Below are positions 19,127 to 27,781 of a stretch of 64,000 nucleotides of DNA, piece by piece; position 1 is the first letter of the stretch, and each line of letters begins with the position of its first letter. Location: contig NZ_VDUZ01000021.1 in assembly GCF_008039615.1 (NCBI RefSeq), positions 62,001 through 126,000 on the forward strand, given 5' to 3'. The notes under the pieces are model-generated. The model was not told the DNA's origin and did no database searches. It saw only the letters and a program-made list of their open reading frames with translations. The stretch comes from Vineibacter terrae. GTDB taxonomy: Bacteria; Pseudomonadota; Alphaproteobacteria; Reyranellales; Reyranellaceae. The translations under genes were made by a program, and so were the position numbers.

Positions 19127-21526
19127 CTACCCCCGCAGCGCACCGCCGGTCTGCCTGGCGACCTGGGCCACCACCTTCTGCGAGACGGCCTCGATCTCCT
19201 CGTCGGTGAGCGTCTTGTCGGTGGGCTGGATCGTGACCGACAGCGCCACCGACTTCTTGCCGTCGGGAACACCTTTGCCGGCATAGACGTCGAACACCTG
19301 CGCTGCCGTAATCATCGCCCGGTCAGCGCCGCGCGCGGCGCGCACCAGCGCGTCGGCGGCGATCGTACCGTCGACGATGAAGGCGAAATCGCGCTCCAGC
19401 GGCTGGAACGGCGACAGCTTCAACGGCGGACGCGCCTTGCTGGGCCGCGCCTTGACGGGTGGCACGGCGTCGAGGAGGACCTCGAACGCAGTCGCCGGAC
19501 CGCGCAGGTCGAGCTTCGTCAGGACGTCGGGGTGCACCTCCCCGAACCAGGCCAGCGGCTGGTTGCCCAGCAGCAGCGCGCCCGAGCGCCCGGGGTGATA
19601 CCAGGCCGGCGCCTTGGGCTGCGCCGCGAGATTGTCGAGCGGCGCCCCGACGGCGGCCAGCACGGCCAGCGCATCGGCCTTGGCGTCATAGGTGTCGACC
19701 GCACGTTCGGGCCCGGTCCAGCCACGCGGCTGGCCCTTGCCATAGCGTACCCCGGCCGCCACCGTCCGCTGGCCGGCCGGCGTCGCATCCTTGTATTGCG
19801 GCCCAACCTCGAACAGCGCCGGATCCTTCAGCCCGCGCGCCTCGTTGCGGCCGCAGGCCTGCAGCAGGTTGGGCAGGATCGACGGCCGCATCACGTCGAG
19901 CTCCGACGCGATCGGGTTGACGACCCGCAGGTCATCGCCGACGCCGCCAAACAGGTCGGCCAGCACCGAGTGGGTGAATGACGACGTCACCGCCTCACAA
20001 AGGCCGCGCACCGCCAGCGCCCGGCGCGCGGTGGGCACGCGGCGCTGCTCGGGGGTGCGCACCGGCCGCGATGTCGCGGTCAGGTGCGGCATGGAGACCG
20101 CCGCGACATTGTCATAGCCGTGCACGCGCACGACCTCCTCGACGAGGTCGGCCTCGCCGACGACGTCGGGGCGCCAGGACGGCACGGCCACGGACCACGG
20201 CCCGTCGCCGGAAGGTCCGAACCCGAGCTTGCGCAGGATGTCGAGCTGTGCCGCTTCAGGCACGTCGACACCGCCCAGGGTGCGGGCGCGATCGGGACGC
20301 AGCGGGTAGCTGCGCTGCCAGGCCGGCACGGCGCCGCTGGAAACCACCTCGCTGGTCTCACCGCCGCACAGCTCGAGGATCAGCCGGGCCGCGACCTCGG
20401 CGCCCCACCACACCGATTCGGGATCGATGCCGCGCTCGAAACGATAGCGCGCGTCGGACTGGATGCCGAGCTTGCGGCCGGTGGCCGAGACCGAGATCGG
20501 GTCGAAGTAGGCAACCTCCAGGAAGACGTTCGTGGTCGTCGCCGACACACCCGTATCCTCGCCGCCCATGATGCCGCCGATGCCGTGCACCGCCGTGCTG
20601 CCGGCGATCACGGCCATGGTCTCGTCGAGCGTGTAGGTGCGGCCATCGAGCGCCAGGATCGTCTCGCCGGCTCGGGCCTGGCGCATCACCAGATCGCCGG
20701 CCACCTTGTCGGCATCGAAGACATGCAATGGCCGGTTGAGGTCGAACGTCACCAGGTTGGTGATATCGACCAGCGCCGAGATCGGACGCAGGCCGATGGC
20801 GCGCAGCCGCTGCTGCAGCCATGCCGGGCTGGGACCGTTCTTCACGTTGCGGAAATGGCGGCCGACCACGACCGGGCACGCCACGCCCGGCTTCACGTCA
20901 TAACCGTGCGTCCAGCGCATCGGGCTCCTGTAGGCACCGGGAACCTTGGCGACATCCGGTGCCTTGCGCCGGCCCATGCCGGCGGCTTCCAGGTCACGGG
21001 CGATGCCGATCACGCCCAGCGCATCGGCGCGGTTGGGCGTCACCTTGATCTCGATCACCGGGTCGTCGACACCCAGCACCTGCGCCGCCGGCAGGCCGAT
21101 GGGCGTGTCGGCCGGCAGGTCGATGATGCCGGTGTGATCCTCCGACAGCAGAAGCTCGCGCTCCGAGCACAGCATGCCGTTGCTGTCGACGCCGCGGATC
21201 TTGCTCGGCTTCAGGTCGAGCCCCGTGCCGGGAATATGCGTGCCCGAAGGCGCGAACACGCCCTTCATGCCGGTGCGGGCGTTGGGGGCGCCGCAAACGA
21301 CCTGCACGACGCCGCTGCCGGTGTCGACTGTGCAGACCCGCAGCTTGTCGGCATTGGGATGCTGCACGGCCTCCACGACATGGGCCGTGATGAACCCGGC
21401 GAGCCTGGCGGCGCGATCGTCGAGCTGCTCGACCTCGAGCCCCAGCGCGGTGAGCTTGTTGGCGATCTCGGACACCGATGCCTGGGTGTCGAGATGCTCC
21501 TTGAGCCAGGAGAAGGTGAATTTCAT
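19127..21526 (-). CDS. pheT: Phenylalanine--tRNA ligase beta subunit
   Basis: The 799-residue subunit starts MKFTFSWLKEHLDT at ATG 21526. It contains the N-terminal tRNA-binding OB fold (VCTVDTGSGVVQVVCGAPN), the B3/B4 editing region (GIGGIMGGEDTGV), the B5 domain and a C-terminal ferredoxin-fold anticodon-binding domain (DGKKSVALSVTIQP). It pairs with pheS to charge tRNA-Phe and edits Tyr-tRNA. pheS lies 118 bp upstream on the same strand. An in-frame ATG at 21583 would give an unconserved extension. Confidence 0.97.
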   Translation of the reverse strand: MKFTFSWLKEHLDTQASVSEIANKLTALGLEVEQLDDRAARLAGFITAHVVEAVQHPNADKLRVCTVDTGSGVVQVVCGAPNARTGMKGVFAPSGTHIPGTGLDLKPSKIRGVDSNGMLCSERELLLSEDHTGIIDLPADTPIGLPAAQVLGVDDPVIEIKVTPNRADALGVIGIARDLEAAGMGRRKAPDVAKVPGAYRSPMRWTHGYDVKPGVACPVVVGRHFRNVKNGPSPAWLQQRLRAIGLRPISALVDITNLVTFDLNRPLHVFDADKVAGDLVMRQARAGETILALDGRTYTLDETMAVIAGSTAVHGIGGIMGGEDTGVSATTTNVFLEVAYFDPISVSATGRKLGIQSDARYRFERGIDPESVWWGAEVAARLILELCGGETSEVVSSGAVPAWQRSYPLRPDRARTLGGVDVPEAAQLDILRKLGFGPSGDGPWSVAVPSWRPDVVGEADLVEEVVRVHGYDNVAAVSMPHLTATSRPVRTPEQRRVPTARRALAVRGLCEAVTSSFTHSVLADLFGGVGDDLRVVNPIASELDVMRPSILPNLLQACGRNEARGLKDPALFEVGPQYKDATPAGQRTVAAGVRYGKGQPRGWTGPERAVDTYDAKADALAVLAAVGAPLDNLAAQPKAPAWYHPGRSGALLLGNQPLAWFGEVHPDVLTKLDLRGPATAFEVLLDAVPPVKARPSKARPPLKLSPFQPLERDFAFIVDGTIAADALVRAARGADRAMITAAQVFDVYAGKGVPDGKKSVALSVTIQPTDKTLTDEEIEAVSQKVVAQVARQTGGALRG

Positions 21527-21644
21527 CGGCTGGCCCCTGTCATTCCTCTTTGGACCGCGCGCATCGGCGCGCAGCGCCGACAAGGGTTCGCTCTCCGCTC
21601 CGCTGCGAGCGAATGCGGGCGTGGACGCCCACGATCCGACATGT
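21527..21644. other. pheS-pheT spacer with palindromic sequence
   Basis: The 118 bp gap is unusually long for pheST. It contains GTTCGCTC...GAGCGAAT (7-8 bp stem, 21577-21613), GGGCGTGGACGCCC and a GCGCGC-rich palindrome. These may be a dispersed repeat or an attenuator-like element; no ORF is supported. Confidence 0.4.
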
Positions 21645-22757
21645 TCATCGGCTGAGCCCTCCGGTCAGGCTCGGGACGTCGAGCGCGGAGAAGCCGTAAT
21701 GGCGCAGCCAGCGCAGGTCGGACTCGAAGAAGGTGCGCAGGTCGGGAATGCCGTACTTCAGCATCGCCACGCGTTCGATGCCCATGCCGAAGGCGAAACC
21801 CTGGTAGACCTCGGGGTCCAGGCCGCAATGGCGCAGCACATTGGGATGCACCATGCCGCTGCCCAGGATCTCGAGCCAGCTGTCGCCGGCGCCGATCCGC
21901 AGCTCGCCGCCTTTCCACGAGCAGCCGATATCGACCTCGGCCGACGGCTCGGTGAAGGGGAAGTAGGACGGACGGAAGCGCACCGGCACGTCGTCAACCT
22001 CGAAGAAGGCGCGGCAGAAATCCGTCAGGCAGCCCTTGAGGTGGCCCATATGCGTGGCGCGGTCGATCACCAGGCCTTCGACCTGGGCGAACATCGGCGT
22101 GTGGGTCTGGTCGCTGTCGGTGCGGAAGGTACGGCCGGGCACGATCACGCGCAGCGCGCCGCCATCGGCGAGCCGCTTCTGCACGGTCTTGTCCAGCATG
22201 GTGCGCACCTGCACGGGCGAGGTGTGGGTGCGCAGCACCATCGGCATGCCGTCAGCACGCGGCGGCAGGAAGAACGTGTCCTGCATCTGCCGCGCCGGAT
22301 GATCGGGCGGGAAGTTCAGGGCCTCGAAGTTGTGCCAGTCGTCCTCGATGTCGGGGCCTTCGGCCCACACGAACCCCATCTCGCCGAAGATGGCGCAGAT
22401 CTCGTCGATGGTCTGGCCGATCGGGTGCAACGTCCCCGCGCGCTCCGGCCGCACCGGCAGGCTGATGTCGAGACGTTCGGCCTCCAGGCGCGCCGCGAGC
22501 GCCGTGCTGTCGATCTGCACCTTGCGGGCATCGAGCGCGGCGGCGATCTCGTCCTTCAGCGCGTTCACTGTCTGGCCGAACGCCTTGCGCGCGTCGGGCG
22601 GCAGGGTTCCCAGGGTCTTCATCAGGCCCGTGACGCGGCCGTTGCGGCCCAGCGCCGCCACGCGCGCGGCGTCGAGCGCGCGAGCGTCCAGCGCCGCGGC
22701 CACCGCCGCCAGCGTCTCGGACCGGATCGTCGACAGCTCGTCCATCGTCGTCCCCAT
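21645..22757 (-). CDS. pheS: Phenylalanine--tRNA ligase alpha subunit
   Basis: The 370-residue class II synthetase subunit contains the catalytic blocks [31 protein letters not shown] and the C-terminal [21 protein letters not shown] motif 3. An N-terminal coiled coil (about 1-90) binds tRNA-Phe. An in-frame ATG at 22745 ([10 protein letters not shown]) could be the real start, giving 366 residues. It is followed by pheT and preceded by rplT on the same strand. Confidence 0.96.
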   Translation of the reverse strand: MGTTMDELSTIRSETLAAVAAALDARALDAARVAALGRNGRVTGLMKTLGTLPPDARKAFGQTVNALKDEIAAALDARKVQIDSTALAARLEAERLDISLPVRPERAGTLHPIGQTIDEICAIFGEMGFVWAEGPDIEDDWHNFEALNFPPDHPARQMQDTFFLPPRADGMPMVLRTHTSPVQVRTMLDKTVQKRLADGGALRVIVPGRTFRTDSDQTHTPMFAQVEGLVIDRATHMGHLKGCLTDFCRAFFEVDDVPVRFRPSYFPFTEPSAEVDIGCSWKGGELRIGAGDSWLEILGSGMVHPNVLRHCGLDPEVYQGFAFGMGIERVAMLKYGIPDLRTFFESDLRWLRHYGFSALDVPSLTGGLSR

Positions 22758-22778
22758 GATTTATCCCAAAACGCGCAA

Positions 22779-22812
22779 AGGGAAGCCCGGTCGCCCGCGA
22801 CTTCCCTTTTCA
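22779..22812 (-). terminator. Terminator between rplT and pheS
   Basis: AAGGGAAG and CTTCCCTT face each other around a GC-rich loop, followed by T residues in both directions. It sits after the rplT stop and before pheS, so it may end or attenuate the rpmI-rplT transcript. Confidence 0.55.
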
Positions 22813-22848
22813 CTGCTTTCGTCCGCCGGCTCGCGCCGGACGGCCGGA

Positions 22849-23205
22849 TTACTTCAGGGCGGCCTGGGCTTGTTCGACCAGGGCCCTAAACGCCGCCGGC
22901 TCGCGCGCCGCGAGATCGGCCATCACCTTGCGGTCGATCTCGATGCCGGCCTTGGCGATGCCGTTGACGAACGCCGAGTAGGTCATGCCGTGCTCGCGCA
23001 CGGCTGCGTTGATACGCTGGATCCACAGCGCCCGGAAATTGCGCTTCTTGGCGCGCCGGTCGCGATAGGCGTATTGGAGACCCTTCTCGACCTTCTCCAG
23101 CGCCGTGCGATAGGTGTTGTGGGCGCGGCCCCGGTAGCCCTTGGCGAGCTTGAGGACCTTTTTGTGGCGGGCGTGGCTGGTGACACCCCGTTTGACGCGG
23201 GCCAT
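22849..23205 (-). CDS. rplT: 50S ribosomal protein L20
   Basis: The 118-residue basic protein starts [20 protein letters not shown] and contains the conserved [17 protein letters not shown] region. It binds 23S rRNA early in 50S assembly and commonly represses its own operon. It follows rpmI by 14 bp. Confidence 0.98.
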   Translation of the reverse strand: MARVKRGVTSHARHKKVLKLAKGYRGRAHNTYRTALEKVEKGLQYAYRDRRAKKRNFRALWIQRINAAVREHGMTYSAFVNGIAKAGIEIDRKVMADLAAREPAAFRALVEQAQAALK

Positions 23206-23219
23206 GGTTCAGCGCTCCG

Positions 23220-23420
23220 TCACGCGTTGGGCAGGAAGTATTGCTTGATCTTGCGCGCATCGCCCTCGGCAGCGATCACGGTGCCGGTGGCCTGGCGCAG
23301 GAAGCGATTGGTGCGCTTGCGCATGCCGTGACGCTTGCCCGCCACGGGGATCTTGACCTTGCCCGAGGCGGTGAGCCGGAACCGTTTCTTGGCTCCGCTC
23401 TTGGTCTTCATTTTGGGCAT
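23220..23420 (-). CDS. rpmI: 50S ribosomal protein L35
   Basis: The 66-residue protein has the standard L35 pattern: [14 protein letters not shown], then [12 protein letters not shown] and the C-terminal [10 protein letters not shown] Shine-Dalgarno (AGAGGA) precedes the ATG at 23420. infC, usually immediately upstream, is absent here and lies at 49464. Confidence 0.98.
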   Translation of the reverse strand: MPKMKTKSGAKKRFRLTASGKVKIPVAGKRHGMRKRTNRFLRQATGTVIAAEGDARKIKQYFLPNA

Positions 23421-23686
23421 TTCATCCTCTTTTCAAAGACTTAGCGCCCACCAAGAGCGCTATCGACGAAACGTCGTCGGGATGTTTCCGAGCCGCCATG
23501 GCATGCCCTTTACGCCAGGCCACCCGAAAGGAGGCCGGGTTATACAGACCACCGCCGGTCAAGGCAAGCGAGCGCATGGTCGCGCGAACAGGCCTTGAAC
23601 GCACACTCAGCAAGGCCCACATGCCCTTCACGCGGAGATGCCTACGGGGTCCTCGCCAGACCGCTCGCTCGCCAGAGGAGGGTGCC

Positions 23687-24142
23687 GTGAACAGAGTATC
23701 GATGTTCAGTTCGCCGTTTCTGCTGGGATTCGAGCAGCTTGAGCGGTCGCTGGACCGGCTGGCAAAGAGCGGCAGCGATGGCTATCCGCCCTATAATATC
23801 GAGAAGATCGGTGAAGCCGGGTTGCGTATCACCTTGGCGGTGGCCGGGTTCAGCGAAGGCGACCTGACGATCGAGGTCGTGGAAAATCAGCTTTCAGTGC
23901 GCGGCAAGCAGCAGGAGGATCCCGAGCGGGTCTACCTGCATCGCGGGATCGCCGGGCGGCAGTTCCATCGCACCTTCATGCTGGCCGACGGCATCGAGGT
24001 GACCGGCGCCAAGCTGGAGAACGGCCTGCTCGCCATCGACCTGGCGCGGCCCTCGGTCGAGCCGAAGGTGAAGACCATCCGGATCGACACGGCCCCGTCC
24101 GCGAAGACGGCGCGCGGCAAGACCATCGACGTCACGGGCTGA
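23687..24142 (+). CDS. Small heat-shock protein, Hsp20/IbpA family
   Basis: The 151-residue chaperone starts at GTG 23687 after a strong Shine-Dalgarno (GAGGAGGG). The N-terminal PFLLGFEQLERSLDRL segment is followed by YPPYNIEK and an alpha-crystallin domain (about residues 35-125, with FSEGDLTIEVVENQL and GIAGRQFHRTFMLADG). IbpA-type proteins hold unfolded proteins for refolding by other chaperones. A DUF1150 gene follows after 30 bp, the usual alphaproteobacterial partner. The Shine-Dalgarno can pair with TCCTC at 23650-23654. Confidence 0.93.
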   Translation: MNRVSMFSSPFLLGFEQLERSLDRLAKSGSDGYPPYNIEKIGEAGLRITLAVAGFSEGDLTIEVVENQLSVRGKQQEDPERVYLHRGIAGRQFHRTFMLADGIEVTGAKLENGLLAIDLARPSVEPKVKTIRIDTAPSAKTARGKTIDVTG

Positions 24143-24172
24143 ATGCCCACGGGTTCGTCACAGGAGGACCCC

Positions 24173-24397
24173 ATGCTCGCAGCAACATCCTCACCCCTCA
24201 AGACGCTGTCCGCCGCCGAGTTCGCATCCCTCGGACTGGAGCAGGTGGCGTATATCCGGCCCGTGACGCTGCCCGATGGTAAGCACGCCATCGGCGTATT
24301 CGCCGCCGACGGCCGACCTCTGGCCGGCGCCCCCAACATCGAAGTCGCCCAGGCGCTGGTGCGGCAGAACGAGCTGGAGCCGGCCCTGGTGCACTGA
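24173..24397 (+). CDS. DUF1150 family protein
   Basis: The 74-residue protein starts MLAATSSPLKTLSAAEFASL behind AGGAGG. Family-typical segments are GLEQVAYIRPV and the C-terminal ALVRQNELEPALVH. The function is unknown. DUF1150 genes usually follow hsp20 in alphaproteobacteria, as here, suggesting a role tied to heat or protein stress. An in-frame ATG at 24143 would add ten residues but has a poorer binding site. Confidence 0.85.
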   Translation: MLAATSSPLKTLSAAEFASLGLEQVAYIRPVTLPDGKHAIGVFAADGRPLAGAPNIEVAQALVRQNELEPALVH

Positions 24398-24420
24398 GCC
24401 CATCCCTTCCTTCATTGACA

Positions 24421-24454
24421 ATGACGGCGCGTCGGGCCTCCGACGCGCCGTCAT
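24421..24454. terminator. Strong hairpin terminator between convergent genes
   Basis: ATGACGGCGCGTCGG (24421-24435) and CCGACGCGCCGTCAT (24440-24454) form a perfect 15-bp stem with a GCCT loop. It separates the hsp20-DUF1150 unit from the converging beta-propeller gene and can serve both. Confidence 0.8.
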
Positions 24455-24474
24455 GCTGTTTGCCGTACCCCTGA

Positions 24475-25944
24475 TCACCTGGATTGGATCTGGACCGGCG
24501 TGCCGGGCTGGGCGGCTGTGCCCGGGGCGATCACCAGGTACCGTCGCGGCGTCGCCCCCATGTCATGGACAACCTGCCGGATCGGTCCCAGCGCATTGAC
24601 GATCGCCGATCCCGCAGGATTGGTGGTGAACGCCGCCAGGGGCTCGAGCGGACCACTGCCGTCGGGCTTGCTTGCCAGGGCCAGCACATAGGGACGCTTG
24701 GGCTCGAGGCCGGTGACCGACGCCTGCAGCACCTGCAGCAACCCCTGATCGAACAGGGAGACGCTGGTCGGTGCCTTCGATGCGTCGGCTCCGCTGCCGC
24801 GTGCCGACGGCACGAGCGCCAGATGCGCGGCCTGGCCGGCGATCCCGAGCGGCTCGATCCCCTTGAGGCCATCCCCCTCGGGAACCGCGCCCGGCACATA
24901 GACCACCGCCTGCGGCGCCTGACCGACCGGAATGGTCGCAACCACCGCGTTGCTCAACGTGTCGATAGCGGCGAGCCGGTCATCGTTCTCCAGCCCGACA
25001 TAAATCCGCGTGCCGTCGCCGGACGGCCAGAGCCCGTGCGGCAGCTTGCCGACCGCGATCGTCGACACCTTGGAGAAGTCGCTGGTGCGGAACACCTGCA
25101 CCTCGTTGAGGCCGCCGACCGTGACATAGGCAAAGGTGCCGTTGGCGTTGCGGGCGAAGTTGACGTGGTTCGTGATCGGGCCGATGTCGATCGTCTTGAG
25201 CACGGCGAAAGGCGGCCGCGCGTCGAACGCCACGACCTTGCCGACATCCTTGAGGGTGAACCACACCTGGGTCCCGTCCGGCGTCGCTGCAATGTCGGGG
25301 CAGAACGAACTGGGTTGCGGGATCCGTCCGACGATCTGGTGATCGGCGACGGAGATCACGACGGTCTCGGGATTGAACGACGAGCAGACATAGCCGTACT
25401 TGCCGTCGGGCGAGAAGATCTGCATGCCCGGGCCACCGGGCACGACGATGCGGCTCTTCTCCTCGTAGGTCGTGCCGTCGAGGACCGCGATGTAGTTCTC
25501 ACCGCGCACCGTCACCCAGACCTCCTTGCCGTCGGGCGTGAAGAACGCTTCGTGTGGTGAGCGGCCAACATAGGTGACCCGCTTGACGGCGTTGGTCGCG
25601 GTGTCGATGAAGGTCACCGAGTTCGAGCCGATCGAGACGACGGCAAGCGTGCGATGGTCGGGCGAGAAGCCCATGCCATGCACCAGCAGCTGCCCACGAT
25701 AGAGCGGACTGAGATTGCCCGGTGCGGGATCCCCCAGCCGGATGACGCCGAGCAGCTTGTTGTCGGCGGGGTCGGTGACGGAGACAGTGTTGGAGAACTG
25801 CTCCGCAGCATAGACGCGATCGCGATGGCTGATGGGAACGTCCGGGGCGGATGCCGCGCCAGGGACCTGTCCGGCCCATGCGCCTGGCAGAGTGGCGACG
25901 GCCGTTGCGGCCAGCAATGCGGCTCGAATGACACGATGCTTCAC
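24475..25944 (-). CDS. Exported YVTN-type beta-propeller protein
   Basis: The 489-residue protein begins with a signal peptide (MKHRVIRAALLAATAVA... cleaved near AWA-GQ). It then shows repeated blades of the YVTN/YncE type, with strands such as VYAAEQFSNTVSVTDPADNK, VWVTVRGENYIAVLDG, GYVCSSFNPETVVISV and AYVTVGGLNEVQVF. The last 120 residues look like a separate domain. Such proteins are periplasmic and of unclear function; no haem-binding CxxCH is present. Its ATG follows the stop of the DUF305 gene directly, so the two are co-expressed. Confidence 0.85.
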   Translation of the reverse strand: MKHRVIRAALLAATAVATLPGAWAGQVPGAASAPDVPISHRDRVYAAEQFSNTVSVTDPADNKLLGVIRLGDPAPGNLSPLYRGQLLVHGMGFSPDHRTLAVVSIGSNSVTFIDTATNAVKRVTYVGRSPHEAFFTPDGKEVWVTVRGENYIAVLDGTTYEEKSRIVVPGGPGMQIFSPDGKYGYVCSSFNPETVVISVADHQIVGRIPQPSSFCPDIAATPDGTQVWFTLKDVGKVVAFDARPPFAVLKTIDIGPITNHVNFARNANGTFAYVTVGGLNEVQVFRTSDFSKVSTIAVGKLPHGLWPSGDGTRIYVGLENDDRLAAIDTLSNAVVATIPVGQAPQAVVYVPGAVPEGDGLKGIEPLGIAGQAAHLALVPSARGSGADASKAPTSVSLFDQGLLQVLQASVTGLEPKRPYVLALASKPDGSGPLEPLAAFTTNPAGSAIVNALGPIRQVVHDMGATPRRYLVIAPGTAAQPGTPVQIQSR

Positions 25945-25945
25945 G

Positions 25946-26341
25946 TCAGTGCTCCCGGTGTGTGGGCTGCGGGGATGACGGTGCGGGGAGCGGCGTCTGG
26001 CCGATCGCCAGGCGCATCGCCGCGATCTCCTGCTGCTGCGTCACGATGATCTCCTGCGCGATGCGCCTGATCTGCTCGTTGCGGCCGTAGCGCAGCACCG
26101 CCTGCGCCATGTCGATGGCGCCTTGATGATGCGGCACCATCATCGCGACGAAATCGGCATCGACATCGCCCGACGGCTTGATGTCCATTGCCGCCATCAT
26201 CTTGGCCATGGCGGCGTTGTTCGCGGCAAGGAATGGCGAATCATCCGGGCTTGCAGCGACCGCGCCTGCCGTGCCCATGAGCGCGAGCGCCAACAGCGCC
26301 ATCCTCGGGCGCCATGGCGAGTGGAAAACGCGAATCATCAT
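25946..26341 (-). CDS. DUF305 family exported protein
   Basis: The 131-residue protein starts at ATG 26341 (MMIRVFHSPW) behind TGGAGG. It has a signal peptide (ALLALALMGTAGAVAA-SPD) and the family core DFVAMMVPHHQGAIDMAQ, where the paired His and Met residues suggest metal binding. DUF305 proteins are often found near copper-handling genes. It ends one base before the beta-propeller gene. A role of the pair in periplasmic metal handling is a guess. Confidence 0.88.
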   Translation of the reverse strand: MMIRVFHSPWRPRMALLALALMGTAGAVAASPDDSPFLAANNAAMAKMMAAMDIKPSGDVDADFVAMMVPHHQGAIDMAQAVLRYGRNEQIRRIAQEIIVTQQQEIAAMRLAIGQTPLPAPSSPQPTHREH

Positions 26342-26493
26342 GCCTCCAGAATTGCCGTGACGGCAGCGACGCGACTGCCATGACGGCAGCGCGCGTCGCC
26401 TGCGCCGAATGTGAAGCGCTGGACGCATGTGCCAACTCACAACCGTCCACGACGACGTGAGCCACGATGTGGATAAGTTATCTATTGTGCCTT

Positions 26494-26522
26494 GGTTTCC
26501 AGACCTGCCGGCCAGGAAAACC
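26494..26522 (-). terminator. Terminator-like hairpin after ptsN
   Basis: GGTTTCC...GGAAAACC encloses an inner CCTG/CAGG stem. On the minus strand it lies just past the ptsN stop at 26536. No long T run follows. Confidence 0.4.
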
Positions 26523-26535
26523 GGGCAGCGCCGGC

Positions 26536-27000
26536 CTATGCGGCGCGCGACTTCTGCGGCTCGACCAGGAGGGCGTAAAGCGCGTCGGCACGATCGGTGG
26601 CGCGCAGCTTCTCGACCAGCACGCGATCGCGCAGCGCGCGGGAGACACGGGACAACGCCTTGAGGTGATCCGCACCGGCGCTTTCCGGCGCCAGCAGCAC
26701 GAACATCAGGTCCACCGGCCGGGCGTCGATCGCCTCGAAATCGATCGGCGCCGCCAGCCGCGCGAACACGCCATAGAGGCGCCCAAGGCCTGACATCTTG
26801 CCATGCGGTATGGCAATGCCGCCGCCAAGCCCGGTCGACCCCAGCCGCTCGCGCTCCAGCAGGACATCGAAGATTGTCCGCTCGTGCAAGCCGGTCACGG
26901 TCGCGGCACGCTGCGCCACCTCAAGCAGCGCCTGCTTCTTGCTGCTCGCACGCATGTCGGCGATCACAGCGTCCGGCCCGAGGATGTCCGCTAGTTCCAT
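26536..27000 (-). CDS. ptsN: Nitrogen-type PTS enzyme IIA (EIIANtr)
   Basis: The 154-residue EIIA domain carries the phosphorylatable His in GGGIAIPHGKM, with GSTGLG upstream and LMFVLLAPE downstream. EIIANtr accepts phosphate through PtsO/PtsP and regulates potassium transport, nitrogen and carbon metabolism by protein contacts rather than by sugar uptake. It follows hpf and lies near rpoN, the standard order in proteobacteria. Confidence 0.95.
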   Translation of the reverse strand: MELADILGPDAVIADMRASSKKQALLEVAQRAATVTGLHERTIFDVLLERERLGSTGLGGGIAIPHGKMSGLGRLYGVFARLAAPIDFEAIDARPVDLMFVLLAPESAGADHLKALSRVSRALRDRVLVEKLRATDRADALYALLVEPQKSRAA

Positions 27001-27044
27001 CGTGGCATGCCTTATTTGAGTTGCTTGGCGGTGCAGCGCGACAG

Positions 27045-27623
27045 TCAGGAGGCCGGCGTATTCTGTGGATCGACCCAGCCGATGTTTCCGTCCGGCCGGC
27101 GGTAGACCATGTTGAGCAAGCCATTGGCCCTATTGCGGAACATCAAGGCCGGCAGTTGCCCCAGATCGAGCTGCATCACAGCTTCGCCGACGGTCAGGGT
27201 CCGCAAGCTGGTCTGCATCTCGGCGATGACCACAGGATCATGCCCGGCGGCTTCGTCGGCCGTTTCATGCTCGGCATCGATGACCGACTGCCGGGCAAGC
27301 GTTTCCTCCGCGTCACGCACGGTCCGCGCGCTGTGATCGCGCAGCCGCCGCTTGTGCCGCCGCAATCGCTTGGCGGCATGGTCGCATGCCGCATCGAAGG
27401 CGATATACGGGTCGGTGGCAGCACCATGGCTTTGAACCATGATATTGCGACCCACATGCACAATGATATCGGAACGAAACTCGTGCGCATGCCGCGAGAA
27501 CGTCACCGTCCCTTCGAGGGCCCCGTCGAAATACTTGGCCACGGCCGATGCGAGCGCGTTCTGCACATGACTACGCAACGCATCGCCGATATCGATTTGC
27601 TTGCCGCTGACCGTAAGGTTCAT
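27045..27623 (-). CDS. hpf: Ribosome hibernation promoting factor, long form
   Basis: The 192-residue protein starts MNLTVSGKQIDIGDALRSHV (an in-frame ATG at 27629 is also possible). The N-terminal S30AE domain contains VTFSRHAHEFRSDI and FDAACDHAAKRLRRHKRRLRD. A linker and the C-terminal dimerisation domain (LTVGEAVMQLDLGQLPALMFRN) follow. The long form drives 100S ribosome dimer formation in stationary phase. It sits between rpoN and ptsN. Confidence 0.94.
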   Translation of the reverse strand: MNLTVSGKQIDIGDALRSHVQNALASAVAKYFDGALEGTVTFSRHAHEFRSDIIVHVGRNIMVQSHGAATDPYIAFDAACDHAAKRLRRHKRRLRDHSARTVRDAEETLARQSVIDAEHETADEAAGHDPVVIAEMQTSLRTLTVGEAVMQLDLGQLPALMFRNRANGLLNMVYRRPDGNIGWVDPQNTPAS

Positions 27624-27675
27624 CGCCATTTTTGCGTCCACTGACAAAAAGCCGGCCAGGGCGCTGGATGAGGCC

Positions 27676-27704
27676 ACCATATGGACCGGTCCCCAGCGAG
27701 TCAA
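27676..27704 (-). promoter_or_regulatory. Candidate sigma-70-type promoter of hpf-ptsN
   Basis: On the minus strand TTGACT (27704-27699) is separated by exactly 17 nt from TATGGT (27681-27676). Transcription would start near 27669, about 40 nt before the hpf start codon. Confidence 0.5.
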
Positions 27705-27781
27705 GCAAACCCCAACCACATGATTTTATTGGAAAAATTACCGAAACCCGCACCTCAATCCGGGCTATGCACAGCAATCGC

